Source: Rhizomucor pusillus (Eukaryota; Mucoromycota; Mucoromycetes; Mucorales; Lichtheimiaceae). Taken from it: 64,000 nt of DNA. The number at the start of each line of letters is the position of its first letter. The first letter of the stretch is position 1. Location of the stretch: NCBI GenBank assembly GCA_900175165.2, contig FWWN02000254.1, positions 62,001 through 126,000 on the forward strand. The letters are read 5' to 3'. Position numbers and translations under genes: made by a program. Positions 44,109 through 55,193 of this stretch are shown here, piece after piece. The notes beneath the pieces are model-generated. The model did no database searches, was not told the DNA's origin, and worked only from the letters and a program-made list of their open reading frames with translations.

Positions 44109-44258
44109 ATGTCTGACGGAAGATGCATTCACTGCGGCCAAAAGGGTCACTACTCTATGTATGTATCGCCATCGAACTTTTTATTATTTCTCTAGCTCGC
44201 GATTTCTTACGTATATGACTTTAGGATGTGCCCCAAGAAGCCCAACTCGTCTACTTAA
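44109..44258 (+). CDS. 27-residue CCHC zinc-knuckle microprotein
   Basis: Two exons: 44109-44158 and 44225-44258, separated by a 66-nt intron (GTATGT..TTTAG). The joined frame encodes 27 residues starting MSDGRCIHCGQKGHYSM and ending MCPKKPNSST. Almost the whole protein is one zinc knuckle, C-x2-C-x4-H-x4-C (Cys6, Cys9, His14, Cys19), with the aromatic and glycine positions usual for nucleic-acid-binding CCHC modules (GxKGHY). Support for reality: a consensus donor and acceptor that restore the knuckle exactly across the intron, a TATA box and C/T-rich leader upstream, and an AATAAA-type signal near 44666. It sits alone in a gene-poor interval. Known CCHC proteins are far larger (CNBP/Gis2, retroelement Gag). 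It could be a stand-alone RNA/DNA-binding peptide, an exapted Gag fragment, or the end of a larger spliced gene. No upstream coding exon was seen. Confidence 0.68.
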
Positions 44259-46346
44259 ATTACATCAACGGACTACCAGTGACAACCGGCGCGCCGGATC
44301 TTCCTATTGGAATCTAGGAAGCAGATGTGCCGACGAGGGACACAAGTTTTCTACTACGACGAATTCACACCGCCATCTTCACATCCTCTTCTTCACAGCA
44401 ACTAGACTTCATGTTTTTTTTCTCTCTCTCCTCTCTATCTCTCTCTATAACGTATCGACAACGAACAAACCATGGCAGGACGGCATGACCTCTTTCTACT
44501 TCTTCCCATCTATATCAACATCTATGTACAATACCCAAAAATTCACATATGCCTCACAACTTTTTTACATACTACTACTACTACCACCACCTCCACCATT
44601 TCTAGAACTTTGTCATCTTAATTATCATCCTCTAACATAAGAGTTGTTGCGCGCTATGCTATGTAATAAACTCAATTTTACTCTGCACATGCTATGCTAT
44701 TCTATTTCCCTGCTAAGTGGAAATTTTCGCAATCTTCGTCGTCCGGACTCTAGACCTGACGTCATTGCAAGAGTACAAGATGCCACGTTTTGGACCTGTT
44801 TTTGTTCAACGTGACACACGGAAGTTCGCTGGGACAAGAGGAGAGCAAAAGTAGCCGCCGGACCTTGGAAGCCGATACCAAAAAGTGGTCTATACTCTTC
44901 CGTAAATCACAACTAAAATTTTTTTTCAGACTGCGTGTGTGTGTGCTTAAAGGATGGGAAAGCAAAAACGTTTCTCCTTGTTGACAAACATTGCTGTAAC
45001 AGCAAGATTCATACTGCATGAGCGTGTGTGCGAGCAGCATGATGAACCTTCTCTGCTGCTGTTAGCGCTTCTCGGATGTACGCGGTAGTGCTTCCAAACC
45101 CACCCCCTGCTTTGTTTATCCTTGAACGTCTCGCAGCCGCAATGTCTGTGTCATGTTCAGAGTAATAGCAGCACAAGCCGCACCAAAAATAAGACCGGGA
45201 TATCGGAATAGGGTCCTTTTTTCTTTTCTATCTCTGTCCCTTGCTTTGTACCCCCACTGCTTCCTCAGAAGGGGGTGGGTTCACAGCGGACGATGAGGAT
45301 TGTTAAAAAACAGAACGATAGAGAGAACAAGCAAGCAATGGCGGAGAAACGTTGCTTGGGGATTCATCCTTGACGGTAGCAACGATTGGTTGCTTAGCAT
45401 CCATTTCGTGCAATGTGGAACATTTGCTGAGAAAATCTGCCTCTGGATTTCGCCCTCAGCTACCGTTGCTCCAACGACGAGCGGGAAGTGCGCAATAACG
45501 AAGCTAATGGAAACCCGGAAAGAGAAAGAGGAGGAGCCGCTGTAACAGTCGGTGCAGCGAAAGGGTCCGCTCTTCAGGGCAGGCTTCTCGTTGTTGAGCG
45601 AAAGTTTCACTTCCTCCATGTGATTCGCACAAAAGTCAGACGCGATATTTTTTATTGCAGTTAATCTGCTGCGTCATTTTATTGACACACCCCAGAGAGA
45701 ATGAACTCAGTTGTTAGTTAGCAACAAAGTATCTTCCCATTGTGTGGATTACTCTAGCGGAAACTGAGCTGCATTGGAAAATCAAAGGCTTGCTGCTAAA
45801 AGTTTTACCAGGAGGACCCTGCCAGCATCTTGCTTTTACCGGCAATGTATCCATATCAAGTTAAACTCAATCTTGCAGTTTATGAATTCTCAGACCAACA
45901 TCAATGGCGTCAGTAGAAACTCAAGGGAGTGGTAGGCATTTCAAAGATAATATACGGCGATACACACTGACAGCACTCATTAGCGTGACAAGCAGTAATA
46001 CAAATCGTAGCATTAGATTCATATGGTATAGTCGTAAATTATTGGAAAACTACTGTTTAGATCATATGTAAATGATCATATATAGAACATCGAGTACGAG
46101 ATAGGTATTCCAATTTATCCTTATTGTCTCCGCCATTGCGACGCATTAGTGTACAAGCTTAACCTAAGATCAAAGGATGCCATCAATCCCATACTACGAT
46201 GCTACTGCAGACTCTACTTCTCATGATGTTTCTCTTGATCGAAAGTCAATATCGCGATTACAGGCCATTTACAAGAATGGTTGAGGCTTTTCTTCCATTT
46301 CGCCGTTATTTACTTTAGGTTAAATTAAAAGCACGGGGAAGTCTGG

Positions 46347-46379
<33 letters not shown>

Positions 46380-46380
46380 T
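46347..46380. repeat. (TCA)n microsatellite
   Basis: About eleven TCA/CAT units in a row within otherwise non-repetitive gene-poor DNA. Confidence 0.92.
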
Positions 46381-47049
46381 TGGTTGCACCGCTCCAACCA
46401 CTATGTTCCTCCTGAGAGCAATTCGCACAAATAATACATGCAAGGACTTTCGGGAAATGCCACCTTACACAGCAGTTTTTGCGTGTGCTTGGCAACAGAG
46501 TGATGAGATGGTATGCACACCACATTGAGTACGGCAAAGATAGTCTGTCAAACAACTTATTGGCTGAAAGCAGATCAGTTAGGGGGTTTAAATTAAATAG
46601 ATGCTATTTTGCCTTGCCGTTTTGGTTTAGGCTTTTCAAACTTCCCCGCTTTCGTCATTCGTCTAACATTGACTTTACCCTTTTTATCAACCTTCCAGTT
46701 GGTCATCACTAGGTACTGCAAACAGAGAAGATACACACAGTCGACAGACCGAAACAAGTGTCACCCAGAGAAGAGCACCGAATGTCATAATACTTATTCG
46801 TGCAGTAGCAGTTCTGGTTTAAGACATTTTATCTTTTTCCCGGGGAGGGGGTGAGAGAGAGCAATTTCAGCTTCCAAAATATATACTAATTTACTGATTA
46901 TACGGACATGCGGGTAGCAATGGCTTTTTTGGAATTAGTGTTGGAGATGGGATTCCCCCCCCTGGTCCCAATTTGTAATTCCTTCTTTAGATTCCTACCA
47001 TAGCAGTTTTGGTGATGCGCATGTTGCTAAGGGGTAGGTCAGAGATGTA

Positions 47050-49520
47050 AATCACTTTGTGAAACGGTCCTCTGCATCATCTCTGCATTGCAACCTCTTG
47101 CTGGTGTAAAACTGCTCATGAGCGATATCGCACACACTCGTGAGATGATGGTCTAGAAGATGCAGAAACAGGCTCTTTGTATTTTCAGTTTCCTTGCTTA
47201 ATTGACCTTCACTTGACAAAACTACTAAAAATACATTTCCTATCACCAACGAAGTGCGGTGTTAACCAAGAAAACCGTGCTTCTATTTTCATCTACTGCT
47301 AACTGCGGTACTCGAGCTGCTGCTGCGTATAGGACAAGTCATTGATGGCAGCATCTGCTTCATCATTTTATACTTGTATCACTTTGATTGTCTCGCATAG
47401 AATGTCTAGAATCTCGTCCGTTGTGCCAGCGAAAACTTGTTTAGGGCCCGGGAAAACTCGGTCAGATGTGTCACCTACTGTAGCTCTTGAGTTCACAGCA
47501 CCTTTTCTTCGCCAGAGCTCATTAATATGATCGAAAAAGCAAATACCTTTTAACATCCTTCTGCGCGGTGTACTTTCTAGCGAAAAGTACCGGGGAAAGT
47601 AGGCAAGAAGATATTCAATTAGACTGACTCAAACTCTTTATTAGATTGTATGCAACAGCGCTCCATACTTATGCCAGAAGTAACATACTGATACGAATCC
47701 CGCCGTAAGTTGTGCAAGGTTCATTTTACTAGGTCGTAACAATTGGAATGATATAGTGAGGGATCATCTACGTGGCGCGACTAAAGATTTTCATTTGCAC
47801 TGATATCATTCATAGTACCATAATGATGGTCAGCTTATCTGGCAGGGCTATCGATTGCCTTGGAACCTTCCTTCTCTAGTAGGTGCTGTATGTCTCGACT
47901 GCCTTCTGATCCTTCCATTTTTAGTAGGATCACGGCAGAGATCAGGCACGAATGTTTGAAGCTTCTGTCGCTGTTTTGTATTCGTTTCCGAAAGAGACGA
48001 AGGGAACGACGCGTTATTCGAATCAAGTCTCAATTAAGGACAATCAAGAAAGGCACCTCGATGGCGGAAGCTTCGGGATATTGATCGCGCATCAAGTCGC
48101 CTAAGACTGAAAATGGTTCGTGTAAGCAAAGTAACTTTAGGGTTACAGGTTAGACACAATGAAAACTGTGTTAAGGATCTGCATGAACGAATACGAACGA
48201 ATAATAGCCTTATCCGTAATCAATACGGATGCATTGTCGCCAATGTATGTCTTCCGCTCAAAAGGATTTGAAACCTACGAGCACAGCAAAGAAATGTTAG
48301 TAAAAAGCCAACAAGAACAGCGTGATTTAGTCTGAGAGTTATCCACACTTCCTGCAACATTATGGCGTATTTTGCGATGCAAAACTCATGGGAAACCGGA
48401 CACTTTCCAGTTCTCAGCAATAATGAGCGACCCGGAGGACAAACAATGAAAAATATCGGATATAGCACGCTCATAGGACGCTTTTCATTGACAGAGTCGC
48501 TCCTATTTTCAATGATTTCGCTGACCATTACAGCGGCAAGATGTTGTGAGAAGACGATCCGAGATACGATTGGGATGGTTAATACCAACCAGCCGTCAAG
48601 AGGGACGACTAGTCGACGAGCCGTCACATGATCCATACCTGCTTTCGAGATTCATCTCCCGACTACGTTGACGATATAGGATATGTGACGAATATCGGCG
48701 TCATGGAGATGAATGCATTATCATCGAATACTCTTCCGGAGGAAAATGTGAAGATCTTCTGCATACCTATAGGGATAACCTCGAAATCCTTGACTCGCTC
48801 GCGGTTATTGTTGTCTCGAAGGCGTATAAGATGAGCGATGCTAGCTGTATACCCTTCGTCCACTACAAAGCAATCGGTATCCAAACCATTAAGCGAAAAC
48901 TCATCCTGTGCATCTTATCCATGAATGAGGGCAAGCAGTTTGTCCTTCAAGAGAAACGTTCAGCGACTATACGGTCCATTTCGAAGGAAATCATCATTGG
49001 ATGAAAGCTTTTGAAGTTGTTGCTCGTTTGCTCGTAAATGAGTATTTTGGAACATACAGCACTGAAAACAAGCTATAGTGCATCTGTAGGACCTGGTTAA
49101 TGAATAACATGATATTGATCGATTGTGATCCATAATATAGATGTTGACGGATACCTTGTCTGCGAAAGTATCAGTTCGCTGGCCATGGACGGTTTTGATG
49201 GAGAATACCTCCGTTTCATGATCGTATTTAGACATAAAAAGTAAGATTCTATGTCGTTCATAGACATTCTGGATATGAGAGTCGGATGAAAAATGAATCT
49301 TGCAGACGATGCTTGATAAAGATTTTCAGCGCTGCCCATGCTAAGAACGTGCGCGAGTGCGTATAAAACTTGGCATATATATGTAGTAGATGATCTTCCT
49401 CATAAGCGTAAATATACAAGAGGAAGCAAATGTAGACTTCAAACTTCTTCTCGTAGCCATGAAATACGAGTAAGAAGTCTCGTGGGTGCAAGGGCCTTCC
49501 ATTGATTCTCGCTTACTAAA
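47050..49520 (-). pseudogene. Coding-like minus-strand mosaic, possibly a decayed or very divergent gene
   Basis: On the minus strand, protein-like blocks occur one after another in changing frames: HPRDFLLVFHGYEKKFEVYI (about 49490), SHIQNVYERHRILLFMSKYD with HETEVFSIKTVHGQRTDTFA (about 49280-49150), DCFVVDEGYTASIAHLIRLR (about 48880), NPFERKTYIGDNASVLITDK (about 48260), LGDLMRDQYPEASAIE (about 48100), HINELWRRKGAVNSRATVGD with FAGTTDEILDILCETIKV (about 47520-47390). Some blocks end at plausible donors, others run into stops. I could not assemble a continuous frame or name a family. It may be several relics. Confidence 0.25.
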
Positions 49521-51693
49521 CATCTTCAGGGTGCATCTGCTGGCTGTAATTTGCTATCGATTGCCGACAGGGTCACTTACCCTTTTTCCTGACATATGTC
49601 CGTACTTTCTATCAGCTGCACTTCGGTAACAAGGTCTAGGCACCCTCTTGGCATTTCTCCTCCATACTCCATGGTTGGGTGTAAGTGACGTTGTTGTCGG
49701 ATAATCGAGTCAAGAGATCATAATCTCAGTACAGCGGACATACTGCTCTGCTTGATCAAGGTTCTTCTGACAATATAACGTTCTTCTTCCGTCCTAGTAA
49801 AGATGACGCATCGAGCTGAATAATGTTCGGCTCCCTGCGGTCCATTCAGAATGATCTGGCTACTTCGTCTTAGCATGTTCGTTTAAGTTTGCTGTTAATC
49901 CTGGGAGTCAGGAAGTTCTAGAAGTCGCATTTTAGATTTCATCTTGACCGATGACCCGTTTTATCCCGTTCTGTACTGCCCGGGGAAGGCGGAAGGAGTG
50001 AGAAAAGATGAATAAAGATCGAAAAGTAAAAAAACTGCCGCCACTCGGCATAGATGTTCTCGAAATAGGCATTAATTTCTCGAGAAATTATCCCTATCAT
50101 GCAGCGAAGACTCCGTTATTGATTATAGGCAATTCAGCATAACATGATACAGAATCATCAGCAACAGTGAATGTAGTTTTCCAAGTACGCATCAAGTACC
50201 GTCGGCAGATCGTTGTGCTACGGCACACATAACCCCGTCAACAGACTCCTACATGCCGCTGGCATATTACAGAACATACAGTACAGATCCAATCCGTCAA
50301 ATAGCATCTTTCCGCTTAGTAATTGCTGACAACATTTACATTTTTTCAGAATTTCCAGCTTTCCTACCTGATCTGGTGCGGGAAGCGCCTTACCCTACTG
50401 CCAACAACCTTGGATTTGGCTGGACAGTCTGTTTCATCCGTAAATCTTTTTACTGTAGATGAATAAGTCTGTTGGAGCTTGTAGTCAAGCGATTACATCG
50501 ACGATATGCAAGAGCAATGATTTTCATAGCGGAAATATGTATGATATGCTCTTTTCTGCACGTCCATACGAAAAGCTTCCCCGTAAACATTTCCCCACGC
50601 TGAAAGGGGATACAGACTTCTACCAGGCGGGACAGAGGAGTAAGAGTGCATATTAAAGTACAAAATTTTGCTCCGAGGTTCTGCGAGAGAGAGTGCAACG
50701 GTAGCAGCGGCGTGACAATTGTCTTTGATGGTCAATCGATGTCGCTGCTATTATTACTTATACTTCAATTAAGATGGAAGCTTGGGACACATTAGGGGGC
50801 ATAAATTCACGACCAATTGAGCAACTGCGGCCCCGCAAGAACTTGCATAGCTTAAAGAAAGTTTGGGAGATATTAACCAACGACTTGTCCCCACACCGAG
50901 CGACAGGGTCGGGAAAGTTTTTTCCTGGAGTTTACCAGTTACCAATAAGCAAAAGCTGGACCGTTCGAGGCGGACAAGGTGGTACCTGTGATGTAAGGCG
51001 GGGAAACATTTATTGCCTGCCTTCCTCCGAGCCTCGCTCCTCCAATCATGCGCATTCGCAGCCTGCATGGATTCAAATGCGAGGAGAAATCAAAGCATTA
51101 TTATCCATCGAGAGGAAAACGTATCTTGATTCTCAAGTTTGCTTGATGTAATATATACGAGATGTCAGAATCTGATTTTCACTGGATTTGGTGAAAAGAT
51201 ACTTATTTCAGGACATTTTATTACGAAGAGTACAAGGCACAACGTTGAACGATTATATAATAGCTGTGATTGGGAAATTAGTCCAAATAAAGGACTGCTT
51301 GGGAACACCTCCTGCCTCCTTTTTCTATGACAGTATTGACTACGATGATGTGTCCTTCACAATATGCTTCTGTTTTGCTTTGTCAGAATATGAGATGTAA
51401 TCAGCTTTTGCTATTCAATCAAACGCCAGCTACCATTGGTGAACCTTGTCTTGTCGGGATGCGCCAGATCAGAAAGAAAATTCAGATGTCTCTGGCGCGG
51501 ACCGTAGTATGGGAATTTAGTGCTCCCCATACTGTTCGTGGGAGCACCCTGTGTGCGAAAAGGGAAATTACCAAATGCAGTTAGCGCCTGCCTGTGAACC
51601 GGGACAGAGGCGGGATGAGAGGGTATTACCCCGCAATGCACCCTACTATTTGATTACATGAGCGAATCTTTTCGTTCCAGATCGAAAAATTCA

Positions 51694-51740
51694 TATAAAA
51701 AGGTCCCGGAAAAAACAAACTGTCCTGACTTGTATAAAAG
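51694..51740 (+). promoter_or_regulatory. Two TATA-like boxes upstream of the beta-glucosidase gene
   Basis: TATAAAAA at 51694-51701 and TATAAAAG at 51733-51740 lie 88 and 49 bp upstream of the ATG at 51782. Strong TATA elements are typical of regulated, inducible fungal genes such as secreted hydrolases. Confidence 0.6.
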
Positions 51741-51781
51741 CCTCCATCTTACATATTTCTATTATTTTATCATCCCTTCTA

Positions 51782-54528
51782 ATGTACCTACCATCGCTTA
51801 CAACAACAGCACTGGTGCTGCTGGCTGCAGTCTCCTCTGTGTCGCAGGCTCGACCAGCATCCAAGTACACTGACCCAATTTCTTGGGATGCCGCCTACAA
51901 GAAGGCTGAAGCCCTAGTCAACAAGATGTCTCTCGACCAGAAAGTGGGACTCGCAACAGGAATGGGCTGGGAAAAGACCAACTGCGTTGGTAACACCTAT
52001 GCCAGCACCGACCCTGACTTCCCTTCGCTCTGCTTGGAAGACTCTCCCCTTGGTATTCGCTTTGGAAACAATGTCTCTGCAGGTTTGTATAATGGATACA
52101 TAGCCCCTGTCTAAAAACTCACGCAGTTTGCATCGTATAGGTGTCAGTGGCATCAACGCTGCAGCTTCCTTCGATAAAGTCCAAATCCGCAAGCGTGGTG
52201 AATACATTGGTGAAGAAGCTTATGGTAAAGGCGTCCATGCTATTCTTGGCCCTTGCGTCGATGTCATGCGCGCACCTTCGGTTTGTTTTCAAAGTGCTTT
52301 TACGATATATACTCCATCCTAAGATACATAATATCTTATTAAGGCAGGACGGGCCTGGGAGGCATTTGGTGAAGATCCTTACCTTGCCGGTATTGCTACG
52401 ATCGAAACTGTCAATGGTATCCAGAGCCGCAATGTGGTATGTTTGGAAATCATTAAAACGGGAAGATCAAGCGGAATTCAAACTTATTGTTCGAGTAGAT
52501 TGCTACTGCAAAGCACTTTATCGGTAACAACCAGGAAGAAAACCGTACTGCCTCGTCCTCAAACATCGGCAAGCGTGCTCTCCATGAAATCTGGCTCTGG
52601 CCCTATGCTCGTGCGGTTGAAGCAGGTGTCGGCTCCGTCATGTGCGCTTACAACCTATACAACGGTACCTACGCTTGCGAGAACGAATATACCCTCAACA
52701 CCGTCCTCAAGGGCGAACTCGGCTTCAGAGGTTTCGTTCAGAGTGATTGGGGCGCCACCCACTCCACTGCTCCAGCTGTCAATGCTGGCCTTGACATGAC
52801 AATGCCTGTAAGTCTTTTATGCATATATTGACAACCAAGTAAATCTTACTAAATCTGGGTAAAATACTAGGGCGATATTAACATGCCCGATGGCCTCAGC
52901 TATTTTGGTGCCAACCTCACCAAGGCCGTCAAGAACGGTGAAGTCAGCGAAGACCGTGTTACCGACATGGCTGTCCGTATCGCTGCCGCTTGGTACAAGA
53001 TGGGTCAGGACAACAAGGTAGAGCTTAATTACTCCGGGGCTTTATGCATGTGCATGCTAAATCGATACCCCTATTATTGCAGAACTTCCCCGAAACTACC
53101 TTAAGAGCATTCAACCAGTCTCAGTCTCCTTATGTGCCTGTTCAAGACGACCACGCCACCCTGATCAGAGAAATGGGCGCCGCCTCCACCGTGTTGTTGA
53201 CCAACAAGGATAGCATCCTTCCTCTGAACGCCAAGAAACTCAAGTCTGTGGCCATCATTGGTAGCGATGCCGGTCCAAATCCAAAGTAAGTGGCACTTCC
53301 ATGGCAACGTATATTTTTAAATTTTTACTAACTTGTGGCTCCAGCGGCCCCAACTCTTGCCCTGACCGAGGATGCGACGAAGGTACTCTTGCGATGGGCT
53401 GGGGCTCCGGAACTGCTGATTTCCCCTACCTTGTTACGGTAAGTTAGAGATATATCTTGCTTTTGGATCATTCGCTAACAAGATTGGAAATCTGCAGCCC
53501 AAGGAAGGTATCGAAAAGCGTCTCGGAAAGGATGTCGATCTCAAGTATACCTACGATGACTTTGACACCGATGCTGCTGCTGAATTGGCCAAGGATGCCG
53601 ACATCGCTCTCGTTTTCTCCAACGCTGATTCTGGTGAAGGCTACATCACTGTCGATGGCAATGAAGGCGACCGCAAGAACTTGACTCTTTGGAAGAACGG
53701 TGACAACTTGGTAAGAAGATAGCAACGACATATAAGCAAACCATGCAATACTAATACACGCATCTATATAGATCAAAGCTGTTGCTGATGTTAACGAAAA
53801 CACTGTTGTCGTTATTCACGCTGTTGGTCCCGTGTTGATGCCCTGGATTGATCATCCCAACATCAAGGCTATTGTCTGGCCCGGTCTTCCTGGCCAGGAA
53901 ACTGGCAACTCTCTCGCTGACGTTCTCTTTGGTGATGTCAACCCGTCTGGCCGTCTTCCTTACACCATTGCTAAGTCCGAGGAGGATTATCCAGCTGAAA
54001 TCAGCCATGAATTCGATGTAAGTATTATCGTAATCCATCTCTGGAGCTCCTAAGGTACAAAATCTCATACATATCTATTATAAACAGGTTGACTACACTG
54101 AGGGTCTCTACGTTGGATACCGACACTTTGATGCCAAGAACATTGAACCTCTCTTCCCCTTCGGCTATGGTCTTTCCTACACCAATTTCACCTACAGCAA
54201 GCTCAAGGTCAAGAAGGGCAAGGGTGACAAGTTGGTTTCTGCTACCATCACTATCAAGAACACTGGCGACGTTGACGGTGCAGAAATTCCCCAGGCCTAC
54301 ATTACTTTTCCCGAGTCTGCCGGCGAGCCTTTCAAGAACCTTCGTGGTTTTGAAAAGGTCTTTTTGAAGGCTGGCAAATCCACCAAGGTCACTTTTGAAT
54401 TTAGCAAGACTGAACTTAGCATCTGGGACGAGAGCTCCGAGGAATGGACTGTGCCTTCTGGAGAATATACCCTTCAGATCGGTGCTTCCAGTCGTGACAT
54501 CCGCCAAACTGCCAAGTTTACTCTATAA
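51782..54528 (+). CDS. Secreted GH3 beta-glucosidase
   Basis: Hydrolyses terminal beta-D-glucosyl residues outside the cell (cellobiose and related glucans). A signal peptide ([18 protein letters not shown]) opens the protein. The N-terminal TIM-barrel domain has [59 protein letters not shown], the conserved Lys-His in [13 protein letters not shown], and the nucleophile aspartate in [11 protein letters not shown]. The second domain has [54 protein letters not shown] and [19 protein letters not shown] fibronectin-III-like C-terminus shows [35 protein letters not shown] and [12 protein letters not shown]. About nine exons, roughly 800 residues, normal for the family. All key residues intact. 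It borders the gene-poor region. Confidence 0.95.
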
Positions 54529-55193
54529 TATGTATCGTTGTATCTAGATCTGCGAGCTGTGCATACAAATTCTTAGCTGACGTTCCACAGCATGTACAAA
54601 TAATTAAACTTAACCGTTACAGTGAATTGTATAAGCATGAATTAACGATGCAGTAGCAAACTTTTTCTTTCCCTTTCGTTTTAGTTAACTGCAACGTTGC
54701 TAGTTATTGTCTCTTACAGAAAAATCTGCTATGCTAACTTAGCGGGAAGGGCATAGCAAGGCTAAGGAAGGTATTTTATTGCTGTTTCTTCGCCGTATCG
54801 AAGGAGCTTCAAATCTGCAAGCCTGTTGTCGGTCGTCTGCTTGTCAAATTATACGCGCTTGAACAAAGAAAGGATGGGATGTAAGAAACCCGTTTTGCTC
54901 TTATCGTTGTCGTGTAGCATGAATGGATCTCTTATGCACTTTTATCGATTTGAAAGCATAGCTTTATACTATAAACCACCATATCCTCAATTTCCTCCAA
55001 ATCAACGATGTAGACAAGTTATGATATAGACAAGTCATTGTCTGTTCGAGAGTGGTTCAATCTGTCTGTCTGTGCGAAGCAAACATATGCATCGGACTGA
55101 TCAAGACGTTCTTTTCTGGCTGAGTTTCTTCGCAGTGCAACAAAAATGCGGGACGCTGCGAAAACTACTTGCGTGCCTGTCAATTGATTCCAA
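54529..55193. other. Intergenic region
   Basis: Holds the GH3 3' end and the upstream region of MAD3. No coding signal; short T-rich runs near 54660-54680. Confidence 0.5.

Larger units (their letters stand above)
44259..51693. other. Gene-poor region, right part (7.4 kb)
   Basis: No intact gene is recognised. Contents include the microgene 3' region, a (TCA)n microsatellite (46347-46380), a coding-like but frame-broken minus-strand mosaic (about 47050-49520), and several short unassigned frames (45281-45619 minus; 50774-51151 plus). Stop density and lack of splice-consistent frames suggest relic or non-coding DNA. Confidence 0.5.

Noticed and set aside
45281..45619. 112-codon minus-strand frame
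   Set aside because: No motif, partner exon or family resemblance; kept only as part of the gene-poor interval description.
46347..46380. TCA repeat as a possible CRISPR-like or satellite array
   Set aside because: It is an uninterrupted trinucleotide microsatellite with no spacers, in a eukaryotic genome.
50774..51151. 125-codon plus-strand frame upstream of the beta-glucosidase
   Set aside because: No recognisable domain, no leader or splice signals, and the real gene with TATA boxes starts downstream.
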